From: Brachypodius melanocephalos
Taxonomy: Eukaryota; Chordata; Aves; Passeriformes; Pycnonotidae
DNA: 64,000 nucleotides
NCBI GenBank assembly: GCA_013398615.1
Contig: VZSR01000520.1
Location: 23,538,551 to 23,602,550 of the forward strand
Reading direction: 5' to 3'
Shown: piece by piece, positions 1 through 10,200 of the stretch
Numbering within the stretch: position 1 is the stretch's first letter
How the letters are laid out: every line of letters begins with the position of its first letter
Position numbers and translations under genes: made by a program
The notes under the pieces: model-generated
Database searches by the model: none
What the model was told of the DNA's origin: nothing
What the model saw: only the letters and a program-made list of their open reading frames with translations

Positions 1-2228
1 GATGTGTATTAACCGTGTCAGACACAGACACACTGCTGGCTTGGCACTTGTCTGATTTTGGACCAAGAAGTTTTATTCATATTGTTAGCTAAGTGTTCGG
101 AGAGTTCAACTGTGCTGTTTCTAGGGCCAGTTTGGATTTGGAAGTTAGGAAGTTGGAAGTTACAAATTAATAAACCTTCTCAGACTTGTACTAATTTCAA
201 GAGGACTAGAGTCATAGAATCACTGAGAATAGAATATGCTGAGCTGGAAGGGACCCACAAGGATCATCAAGTCCCAACTCCTGGCCCTGCACAGGAACAT
301 CGCCAAGAGTCATGCCCTGTCCCTGAGGGTACTGTCCAAATGCTTCTTGAACTCTGTCAAGCTGGTGCTGTGACCACTTCACTGGAGTCCTGCTATGGTA
401 CTCAACCACTGTCTGGATGAAGAAACTTTTCCTAACATCCAGCCTAAGTTTCTCCTGACTTGGCTTCATGCCATTGAAGCTGTGTCACGGGAGGTTTAGT
501 TTATATGAGACTAACTAGAGGTTTAAGTTGGATTAGACAAACTCTGATCTCTCTATATACTGGTTGTCAGGTTTAGCGTGGGTGGAGAGACCTTAGTGGC
601 ATTCCTTGGAGCCTGCTGTGAAGTTGTGTAGAATTTCTGGTATGTATTATCTTGATGTCCTGCACTCCTGGTTATGAGAACTTAATTAGGGCCGGTATCA
701 ATGTTCAGGCCGTTAGGTCCTGTTCTGCATGTTCATGCCCTCTTGGAACTGTGAGTAATACAAAAACAAGGGAATGCAAGACTCAGCTGGGATTCAAAAT
801 GAAGTGTTCAGCTATATATCCAGCTGAAAACTTTAAGTTTACATGCTATGTTGTTCTCACTGTCTCCCTTTATTCCCTTTAGTAGTCAAATATCCATTAT
901 TGAAGAAGCATTGTGGATCATACTTTAATTTTCACACATGAAAGCTGTTTAAGAAGATAGATGTGTAAAGTGATTTTAAGAAAATCATTGTCTTTCTTCT
1001 TCAGGTTTCAGAGGATGAATTTTCCTCTGATTAGGGGGATGGCTAACTGAGCATCTGTTTAAATATCAAATTGAAGAATAAAATCTATATTCTTTGTCAT
1101 CTTAGGAGGAAAGAGGCTGTGTGTCTCTTTGAGAAAGCTGCACAGTTGTCCTTGTTAACTCCCTGACTGTTTTGTTTTAAGGAACTTAGCTTTCTTGGAG
1201 TTAAGTTCTTCAAGACAGGAATCTGGCTCCCCAGTTTCTTTTCAGAACTTTTGTACTCTTCCAGCAGAACAAGGCTGATTGGAGCTTACCTTTCTTGAAA
1301 GAGTGACATACAGCAACATGTAAAGGAAACAAAAGATGCTACCCAAGAAAAGGTGGTGTGTGTTGGATTTTTTTCCCCTTTTTTTTTTCTTTTTTTGTCT
1401 AAACCATGTAACTTTTTGGATTATAAAAATTACTATTTGTTTATACTGAAGCTTCTAGGAGGTCTCCCAAATTAATTGAAGCTGGTGAGCCATTATACCA
1501 TTTGCACATGGTATTTAGGTATGAGAGTTAAGTACTGATGGAAATGTAAAAGCTTTAAACAAATGGTCTTTTTAGTTGCTTCATCTCTTTTTGTCTGGGT
1601 TTTTTTTTTTAATTTACACATGCTTTCAGGTAGATGTGACTTGGTTTTCTGACATAAAAATCAAATGAAAAGTGTGCATTGCACCTTCTTCCAGAAAATA
1701 TTTCTATTCAATATGTCACAAGAAATAAAAAAAAAGGGATATGGTAATCTTTTTGGTCACTTGTTTTAATAGTTTGTCAATGCTTACCTAATTTCAAGTT
1801 TTATGAAAATGCACTAGAGAGTGTGGTGAAGGTTACTGACGGCAAGGTTAATTTAATTTTATAGTATGATATCCACTTCCAAAAATGGGTACTTCCAAAA
1901 GTTTTTCTTAATGTTACTCTTTGGCAAAATACTGAGAACTCTATTTTTATTTTGCAGTGTCCTCTAGAAACTGAAAATCTGCAAGTTTTTGCAGATTAGC
2001 TTGAGTTTGTTTGCAGGTTAACAAACATGGACTGAAATGTAGGTGCTGCTGCCACTTTAAACTGCAAATGTTGTAGAGATGCTAGAAGCTGAGAACTGAG
2101 ATGATGATGTAATTATTAAATAAGTGATGTACTTATATTTTCTCTTTTTAACAGTGATATATTCTCAATATTTAGGAATTAAGTTTTCCTACATTTAATA
2201 TTTTTGTTTTTCCTCTTCTTTCTTACAG
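1..2228 (+). other. NUBPL: NUBPL intron 2, 3' part
   Basis: Noncoding. It holds a CR1 fragment at 210-492 and T-rich stretches near 1371-1398 and 1600-1612, and ends in a pyrimidine-rich tract and TTACAG acceptor at 2228. I looked for exon 2, which should encode the GKGGVGKST P-loop, and did not find it, so exons 1-2 lie upstream of the window. Confidence 0.85.
210..492 (-). repeat. CR1 LINE fragment, 3' end, antisense to NUBPL
   Basis: The + strand starts with TCATAGAATCAC and continues through GAGCTGGAAGGGACCCACAA, TGTGACCACTTCACTGGAG, GATGAAGAAACTTTTCCTAA and CTTCATGCCATT. Read on the - strand this is the end of CR1 ORF2 and its 3' UTR, including the terminal ATTCTATGA-type octamers. The copy is 5'-truncated, about 280 bp, and mutated. 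An open stretch of 85 codons on the - strand inside it is a CR1 remnant, not a gene. Confidence 0.9.
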
Positions 2229-2263
2229 TAAATATAGCCCTCGCCCTAGCAGCAAATGATTCG
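2229..2263 (+). CDS. NUBPL: NUBPL exon 3 (35 nt), phase 1 start, phase 0 end
   Basis: The exon lies between acceptor TCTTACAG and donor GTAAGTG. The first two bases (TA) finish a Val codon begun in exon 2, then it reads NIALALAANDS. In Mrp/NBP35 ATPases this is the helix immediately after the P-loop (GKGGVGKST-TA-V-N-ALALA), so the nucleotide-binding loop itself must lie just upstream in exon 2. At 35 nt it is the shortest exon here, but the peptide is diagnostic and the frame carries on correctly into exon 4. Skipping it would shift the frame, because 35 is not a multiple of three. Confidence 0.95.
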
Positions 2264-4792
2264 GTAAGTGAACATTTAATTATTAACCTTAATGTAAAAT
2301 GTGTGTCATAAATAAAATGGTTACTGCTGAGGGTAGTCACATACATATAACATAATAATGTTTTTATTTAGTTTATTTCTAACTTGTTTCTGATGGGCTG
2401 TCAGTTTCTGTCAGTTTGTTTATATTTTATCAGTACCACGAATAACTTAGTAGATCTCATCCTACTTCTGGGTTTGGCTCTGTCCTTTCCCTCTGTGTCA
2501 CTGAATTGAACTACAATTCTGGAAGGATGTGTGGATGTCATAGAGAATGCTTCTGCAGGTTGGAGACTCTTAATAAATAATTAAATTCTATCACTTGAGA
2601 ACACTAACTTGAAAAAAATAGGAGTTAGTGCTGAATAGTGTCCAAAACATTTTTAATAGCTCCACAGATTTACTGTTTCTGGAGAAATTATGTATGAAAA
2701 TACTTTATAAGCATCTAAGGAAAAAAACTGCAAAACCCATGTATCTTACCTAAAGCTTGGAAATACAATTTTTTGAGTGATTTCCTGGCTGGATATTACT
2801 AAAACTGGTGCCTGGACTATAAATAGATGGTGGGAGCCGTTCAAGAGTAAAAACCACAGGTGTTTATGTCCACGTGCTGCTGTAGCCTAGGAGTAATTCC
2901 ATTGTGCACATTATTGCCATACAGATAAACTCAGAAGCAAGCCTCCTTTGCAATGGGAGGCTCTATAATGCAGGCTTTGTCCTCATAAAACATTAAATAC
3001 AAATTATCTTCAAGTACTTTAATCAGGCAAATGTAGCATCTTCTTGTTGTAAAAGACCTAAAACCAAAAACAACAGGTAGGACGAGTGAGGACTACATGC
3101 AACCTGCAAGCTTCCTGGAGGAATTTGTAAAAGATTTAAAAATACTTCCATAAACTCAGTCACACTTAATAAGAAGAGTGTTTAAAGCTGTTATATGAAA
3201 TATGTACTGTTTGTGATGGCATCTGATCTTGTTATTTCACAGTCTTTAATTCCGTGTTTTAAATAGACTGTTGGAATAATTGGATCTCACAGAAGAATCC
3301 GTCATCTTGAAAAGCAAAACTGCTTAAATGGTTCCTTCTAATCAACTTTAAAACATGGCATTTGCTCCAATACTTTTGCAAAACAAATGTCAGTCTGCAA
3401 TGTGATCTGTGTTGTGGGATGCTCACTGAGTAGCTGCATGGAAACCATATCAACCAATTGCACATAACTTTCTGTAGATGGTGTCTGGTACTTCTCAAAC
3501 ATGCAGTTTTATGCATTTAAAATATATATTTAGATAAAGTATCTCTTAGTAGTTCTGACATACACAAGTTTTGGGATTGTGCCCTTTATTAGGAGTTTTG
3601 ATGCTACAATTACGTGGTGGTGTGTGAAGTTGGAGGCCAGCATCTGGTGGATGTTCATCAATGAAGAGCAGTTGAAATTGATAAAATAGTTGTGAATTGT
3701 GTGAAATGGTGGTCACAAGTTAGCAAGCTGTTACTGTGGTGAAATTGTGCATTGATGTAGTGACAAGTTAGAAAGTATGAAATTAAGGTGGATGAAATAA
3801 AGAACTGTCTTGTTTGTTCATGCATTAATATATTTTTTTCTTCTCTGGTTTATTTTCCTTGAAATAATGATGGCATGCATCATGTTTATGTTTAACCTTT
3901 GGGCTTGAATTTGCTGGTTTGTTCATTTGTGTACTCACATTGATTTCGGCTCATTAATTTTGTGAGATAAGGTTTTGAAATGAGAATCTCTGTGACCCTG
4001 TTCCAGGCTGGAACTGTCCAGTGCTCTGAATTCTGGTAATCATTGCAATTTTCAATTTTGTAATGGTGAATGAAGTAAATAAGGAGGTGGTTTCTCAGAG
4101 TCCATTGATGCCTCCTGCTGTATTTTATAATGAATTTCTTTGTCCTTAGGTATGCAGCAATGGATGCCTTTATTTTACATATAGTAACTATTGATTATGC
4201 CTCACCTTGCCATGGTTTTTGTTCCCTTCATTGCTATTTTAACTTCATCTCTTTCAGAAGAAGCAGTAATGATTGTTAGTAGCTCAGAGCTTTAGGAGGC
4301 CCCTGCAACTTCATTAACAGTTTTTATGTCTCATATAAACAAAATGAAACTTATAGAAACTGGTCTTGAACTTGATGTACTGCTTAAAGGAAGAAAGACA
4401 GGACTTGTGGAGGAAAATAGGTCACCATGCCTATGAAGGTCTGTGCTTCCTTCATTGGTCTGTGTAAAAAGTTCTATGCTTATAACTGGTGTTCTTTTTC
4501 TAAGATAAAACATCTTACAGACTATTGAAAACCACTATTTTCTGGTGAGATCTGTGAAAGATGCTCTCTTCACATAGGAGATGGGATTAGAGTAGATTCT
4601 TGCTGCTTTCAGTAACAGCTGTGACATCTTATTGTTGCTTGGTGTACCATAAGTTAGAAGATTAACAGTCAAAGCATAAAGAATTTTTTGTCCTCTTGAT
4701 AAAAGAAAACATCCTTCTATGTTTTAAAAAATATACTTTCTGTAGTTTAAAAACAAAACAAAAAACCCACTGTTGCTACTGATATATGGTAG

Positions 4793-4865
4793 GGGTTTTT
4801 TGTTTGTTTGGGGTTTTTCGTGTGGGGTTTTTTTTGTTGTTGTTTTGTTTTTGTTTTGTTTTTTG
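4793..4865. repeat. G/T-rich low-complexity tract
   Basis: The tract is made of GGTTTTTT, GTTTGTTTGG and TTGTTGTTGTTTTG-type words with almost no A or C on the + strand. It is simple-sequence DNA and gives rise to meaningless open frames on the - strand. Confidence 0.8.
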
Positions 4866-4919
4866 GTACATGGAAGCGTTTGCAGTTATTGTAGTGATGG
4901 CCTGAAATACTAAGGTATC

Positions 4920-5035
4920 AACAGAGCCTTGGACATTGTCATGGTTGCACAGTGTTGCTGGCGGAGCCAGGATTAGAACTTGTGAGTTCAAAGTCTTGCA
5001 TACTGGTGCACAGTCTGCTTTGCATATTTTTACCT
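4920..5035 (-). repeat. MIR-like ancient SINE fragment
   Basis: The + strand contains GTTGCACAGTG, then CTGGCGGAGCCAGGATTAG with AAC directly after, and then a stretch rich in CAAAGTCTTGC. This follows the reverse complement of the tRNA-derived part of MIR elements (CACACAGC ... TGGCAGAGCCGGGATTCGAAC ...). The match is by eye to a remembered consensus. The copy is heavily diverged, as expected for an amniote-wide SINE in a bird. It could instead be a chance match or a related CORE-SINE. Confidence 0.45.
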
Positions 5036-5103
5036 CATGGTGACAGAGTAAATAATTCAAGACATAAGTTCATTTAGGTGCCTAGATACCATGTCCGAGA
5101 TAG

Positions 5104-5129
5104 GGTATGGTTTTTGTGGGGTTTTTTTC

Positions 5130-5160
<31 letters not shown>

Positions 5161-5206
5161 TTTTGGTTGTTGTTTTCATTTTGTTTTGGTTGGTCAGTTT
5201 TGTTTT
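5104..5206. repeat. T-rich run with (GT)n
   Basis: A run of about 20 T residues near 5130-5150 is followed by (GT)5 and TTTTGGTTGTTGTTTTC-like sequence. It is simple repeat; the reading frames across it encode only Phe/Leu/Val or Lys runs and are not genes. Confidence 0.85.
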
Positions 5207-5899
5207 TTGATTCAGAGACACAGAAGGCAAGCAGGAAAGCCTCTTACGCCTTCCTTGAATATTAGTTTTTTTGTGTCCTGGGTTACCAATTGTAGATGGA
5301 ATAGTTAAGACATATATAAGCTCTTGGGCTTGTACCAAGTCCTATAAATCTATACAGTGTTCTTTTTGTGTTAAGAAATAACTTAAAGTTTTACTCTTGT
5401 GTCCTGTTGTTAATTGCTTGCCTAGTTTGACAGCTGATTCTTTTCATTCTTTCGATGTACCAGCAGTCAGTTGTGCTCCCCTAGGAGCACTTGGGAAGAA
5501 TTTTTGGGTTTTTTGCCAGGACAATTCATATTCAGACTAGAATGACTATTTATGAAATCTGCCTGGCCAGAGACAATTTATTATAGTAGAAACAAGTTGA
5601 ATTAATAGATGGCAGCAATAATAGGGCAGGGATTGCTTGTTTATGAACAGAGTATTTTAGTGAGCAAACACCAGCTGTGCATGACTAAGGATGGCACAAA
5701 TCCAGTTGGGAGGCTGCATGCTTGTGCTGTCACTATGAGGCAAGCTCCCCAGTCAGATTTCCTTTGGCTCGCCTTTTCGTTCGGGAAGATTTACATTTTC
5801 ACTATAGGATGAAATATTTTTTTGTGCTCTGGAGGGCAGAGGAGCAAGAAGTAAAACCATATGGACCAAGTTAGCATGTACGCTTAAGAAAGCGGCTTC

Positions 5900-6300
5900 T
5901 TCCTGCAGTATTGGGGGCACGCGGTGAAAGGCAGCAGTTTTCCATACTTTAGCGTAGCCCTGCGCCAGAGGGTTACCGGGTCGTGCAGACCAGGACCAAA
6001 AAGTGAAACGCACGAAGGGTCACTTTTATCCGGCGGAGCGGGTTTCCCCGTGCTCCCGAGCAAAGCCTTTCCCGGTTGCCGCGCAACGCGGGGATGGCGG
6101 CGGCTGGCCGGCAGGGGGCGCGCGGGCCGCGGGTGCTGAGCGCGGGGGGCGGCGCTGGGGTCACTCAGTGCGCGCCCCCGGATCGTGCCCGCGCACAGCG
6201 CTGCTGCTGCTTGAGCCGGGAGTCTCGCCTGCGTGTCTGACCCGTGGAAACATCGGCGGGGAGGAGATTCTTCAGGCCTGTTTCGGAAGTTACAGCGTAG
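5900..6300. promoter_or_regulatory. Intronic CpG island, candidate promoter or insulator
   Basis: This is the only strongly GC-rich, CpG-dense patch in the window. By hand I count about 29 CpG between 6030 and 6205, in a background where CpG is rare. There is no TATA box. Possible sites are a YY1-like GATGGCGGC (6094-6102), an X-box/RFX-like GTTGCCGCGCAAC (6075-6087), a CTCF-like CCGGCAGGGGGCGCG (6108-6122) and an ETS-like CGGAAGT near 6285. These are features of ubiquitous TATA-less promoters. It lies 3.6 kb downstream of exon 3, so it is not the main NUBPL promoter. It could serve an alternative NUBPL transcript, a noncoding RNA on either strand, or act as a CTCF-bound element. Confidence 0.6.
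6108..6122 (+). promoter_or_regulatory. CTCF-like binding motif
   Basis: CCGGCAGGGGGCGCG fits the core CTCF consensus CCASYAGRKGGCRSY at nearly all positions, differing at the last base and with G for A at position 3. It sits in the middle of the CpG island. Occupancy cannot be told from sequence. Confidence 0.5.
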
Positions 6301-7228
6301 TAATGATGCAGATTGGAGCCAACGCTTTGTGTGAACTCACTACAGTGATAATAAAATTAATTTTAATTTCTTCAAACCGTGTATTTAATCAAAACCCACA
6401 TATTTTGAAACTCAAAAGCCACCCAGCTTACTTTTTTTCACATTCCAGGCGTTTTTTAAAAATACGTATTTGTCTCCAGTAATTAAACGGTTTGTCCACA
6501 GGATAATATCTGACTTCTACTTTCGTAGATGACTTTACAATGCATTTACATTTCTTATTGGTAAGGAAAAAAATTCCATGTGGGAAAACAAATCTAAAAG
6601 AATTTAGACAGTACTGGAATCCTTCACTGAATAATCATAGCATGAAGGCAAGTTTTGGCTTGTCTTCTTCCTATGCAACTTTTCTAATTAGTTGGGTTTG
6701 ATTTCAAGGCACCTTTAGCTTTGTTGCATAGAGATTCAGAAGACTTTAATCACTGCAGCTGGTGTCTTCATGCTTGTTTCTCAATGCTGAAAAGTTTCAA
6801 TGAACGTGGAGATGCCAGTAGAATTGATTTGCTTTATTTGCAGTGATAGCTTACCTTCTAGGTCCATTGAAAAACAAATGAGATAATAAAGCTCTAAAAA
6901 TGTTGCTTTTTTCAGATAAAAAATGAACAAAATCAAAAATACATTTTAACATAGACCTCCTAAAATATATTACTTAAATACCTATATGCTTAATTTGAAG
7001 AAAATTTCCTTTTTTTTTTTTGTTTGTTTTGAAGTTAAATACCTGTATCTTTAGTCTTCAAGTCATTGAGAGCCCAGTGTAGATACCAGAGAGTCTGATG
7101 TAAAAGGTTGACCTTTTTTTATAATGATCTCACATGCTATGGAAGTGGAGAGGCCTCTTGTAGAGATGTGGTAATGCTGGGGGTTCTGTTTTGGTAATTT
7201 CTTTTTCAAATGGTTCTGTATTTATTTT

Positions 7229-7249
7229 TATATATATATATATATATAT
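7229..7249. repeat. (TA)n microsatellite followed by T-run
   Basis: There are about ten TA units, then GGTTTTTTGG and a run of about 15 T residues to 7277. It is a simple repeat and likely length-polymorphic. Confidence 0.9.
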
Positions 7250-10200
7250 GGTTTTTTGGTTGTTTTTTTTTTTTTTTGAGTAGGATGGATAATGTGCAGA
7301 AAGGCCAAACAAGGTTGAATTACTGCTACACAATTGTTAAGAACATTGAGGAGGAGCTACTGCAGGCTGTTATGGAGAAAGGAATGCTGGAGGAGCGGTG
7401 GCTGACAGAAAATTGGAAACACTTTATATAAAGGAAAAGGGCTTTTAAACTAGTAGCAGACTGAGTGTTTAAAGCAAGTTTGCATTTCTAGGATAGAGTG
7501 AAGAAGCTCCAGTGGTACATTTTTGGCTTTAATCCAATTTATAGCTAGGCACTTAAATAGTGTGGAGTGAAAGAGCTAGAGAATTAAGGATTAAAAGATG
7601 GCTATTCATTGTGTCAGTATGTCAAATGAGGAATCCATAGCCTATCCTGATTTTAGAGTTCCCTTTTGTCCTATGTGTTGCTGCTTGCACTTGGGATTAG
7701 CTCTAAGTCTATAATGACATTAAAAGGGTAAATTGAGAGTCCTGGTGATGGATTAAGAGCACCAGCTTTAAAGTAACTGGCACCTTCACTTAGCAGAGCT
7801 GGAATTTCTGTCTTTGGAATGGACTACAGCTGCTGAATATTGGGAGCGCTTCTAGTGTAGGAAATTCTTAACTGTATTGAACAATAACAGCTCATTAACC
7901 TGTGCCTTTATCCCTCCCAGGCTAAACACCAGGGAATTCTGGTGGTTGGCAGAGTTTACTTCAAAGTAAAATACTATCTACTAGCATCCAGTGGGGATAT
8001 GTATACCCTACTAAGTATGGGAAAAAGTCTCTGAAAATATGAGCAAAAATGAAATGAATGCTGTCAGAGAGTCTCTGGATGTTTAGCAGCAACATAGGCT
8101 ATGTTGATTAACAACTATTTATAGAAATTCCTCATGGACTCTTCTTTTTATTATTTTTTTTCTTCCTTTTTTCTCTCTGTTGGTATGCAGTCTTTAATCA
8201 GGTCAGTTCCTCAAAAAAGTGTTTGGTGACTTGGAAAAATGTCACCAGATTCTCCACTGCACACAGAACTGTGTGGAGGAGTCCTTTGTGATATGTGAAT
8301 GAAACTGGTTACATTTGATTGAAAATTTGTTACTGGAAATCATAATTGATTTTGTGGTTAATATTCCCTGAAAAACGGAAAAAGGAACCTACATAAAGAG
8401 GTGTAGGGAGGGACAAAACAGTTCTTAAGGATCTGCTTGAAGAGCTAAGAGGAGGAAAGATATGGATTGCTTTGTCATTAGCATCAATTTATGCCACCTG
8501 AACAAGGATTATGTACAGTAACATTTGCCTGCCTAAGAGAACAACATAATAGCAATTGAGTGCTTTCTAATCTGCATAAGGAAAAGGAGGTAAAATTTAT
8601 TGGGTTTTTTTACATGACCCCTGTCTGCCAGGACTTTGGCCTTCAACAACTTCATTTTAGTTTTTTCCCCCAAAAGAATTACAATTGAGTTCAGAGCTTG
8701 AAAATCATTAATGTAGAATACTGCTGTCTTCCAAATCTCTATTACTCACAGGGCAGTGGCCAGGTTCAAGAACTAAGCTGAAATTTAATTATGTCCAGAA
8801 TCTTGCTAGAGAAGGTAAAAGAAAATCTTTTTAGTGAGGTTGTCCGTGCCTGTCGCTTGTACACTGCACAAAATGAAGCTGTAGAATTCTCATCTCTCAG
8901 GGATATCTGCAAGAATATCTTCTTTGTCTATTAAGGTAACATTTGGGTTTCTTGTAGATACAGAATCTGTACCTGGTGACTGTGAAAACTAGTTCTTGAT
9001 TCTTCATGTAGATGAAAGAAGTTTCTAAATTAAAATGAAAACTTTGCTGTATTTTTAATGGGTTAAGAGCTGCAGTGATTATGTAACATAGTACCTCAGG
9101 AAGAATATTTGTGAGAAATCTTCATATGTAATGGGCAAATTAAAATTCTACTGAGAAGATTAATGATAGTGAAGTAGAAAGATTTTCTTGGTCAGTGATG
9201 TAAAATTAGGGAGTTAAAGTTCTTTATCATGTAATTTTTTTTGTGTTCTTGAGGTTACCAGGGATCAGATAAGACCATGACAGTACCAGTACTGCAGAAA
9301 TAGCAAATCCTAGCAGTAGTTAGCCTGTGCTAGAGACTGTTTACCTATGGTGGGGGAACCTTAAAAGCATTGATAGGAAGGTAAATGTGAACATTTGTGA
9401 GTTTTTAAGTATAGCTTTTGCTGGCATAGGAGTACTTCTGTACTTTCATCTGCTGAGACAATGTTTATTTCTAGTTTCATGGTCTCTGCCTGATGGAGTT
9501 TTGATAAGGATCTTATGCTGCATAAAGAGGTCGATGATAGTGCATGTGTTTGCATATTTTTTAAAGTAGCTTCCAGTGATGTGATTAAATCATATGAGAA
9601 CAGTTACATTGTCACTTGTATATTTAGAGCTTAAGCTGCAGAACTTGCAGTAAGGCATCCCAAAAATAAGGTCTCTAGAAAATATTTTTTAAGTGTAGTA
9701 AACTTGAAGATTGATTTAAACTTTTTCACAGCTGGGCAGGTGAAAGGAGAAGGACAAATGTTAACTTGAGAACAGCTGTTTTGAACTTGGTTATTGCTAT
9801 GCCATCTGGAGACATGGAATGCTCTTTAATAGGACAGGAGAGAAATATGTTTATAAGGAGAAAGTATAGCCATAAGGAGATGGTGGAATTATATTTTCTG
9901 AATCCTTTTCCTGCTAGAGTGCTGTGCTCTGAAAAACACTTAGTAGCAGGGGGACTTCTATGAGCTTGGGTGAGCTTTAAGTATTGCATTTCTGTCTGTG
10001 TAATGAGTATTACTTAGGAAAAAAAAAAGATGCACCATTGGTATGAGAAGTATATGCATATCAAAATAATTTCAGAGGACATAAGAGGAATCTTAGAGCT
10101 TTTTCCCCTCCTGCTTATTTCCTAAGCTGCCTTTTTGGTTGTGCTTTTGATTCTCCATAATCTATTCCTTCTGTACAGATTTTTTTTACCTTGTGTGATG

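Noticed and set aside
1..2228. Search for NUBPL exon 2 (P-loop) in the first 2.2 kb
   Set aside because: No GKGGVGKST-coding sequence with an adjacent donor was found; exons 1-2 must lie upstream.
6003..6482. 159-codon open frame running out of the CpG island, the longest in the window
   Set aside because: It begins with GTG, not ATG. Its first half is Gly/Arg/Ala-rich only because the DNA is CpG-rich, and its second half is AT-rich intron translated by chance. I recognise no domain, and GC-rich DNA has few stop codons.
7210..7431. 73-codon frame ending NIEEELLQAVMEKGMLEERW and beyond
   Set aside because: The end looks protein-like, but the start is encoded by the (TA)n and T-run, the frame is short, no splice sites fit, and I recognise no homologue.
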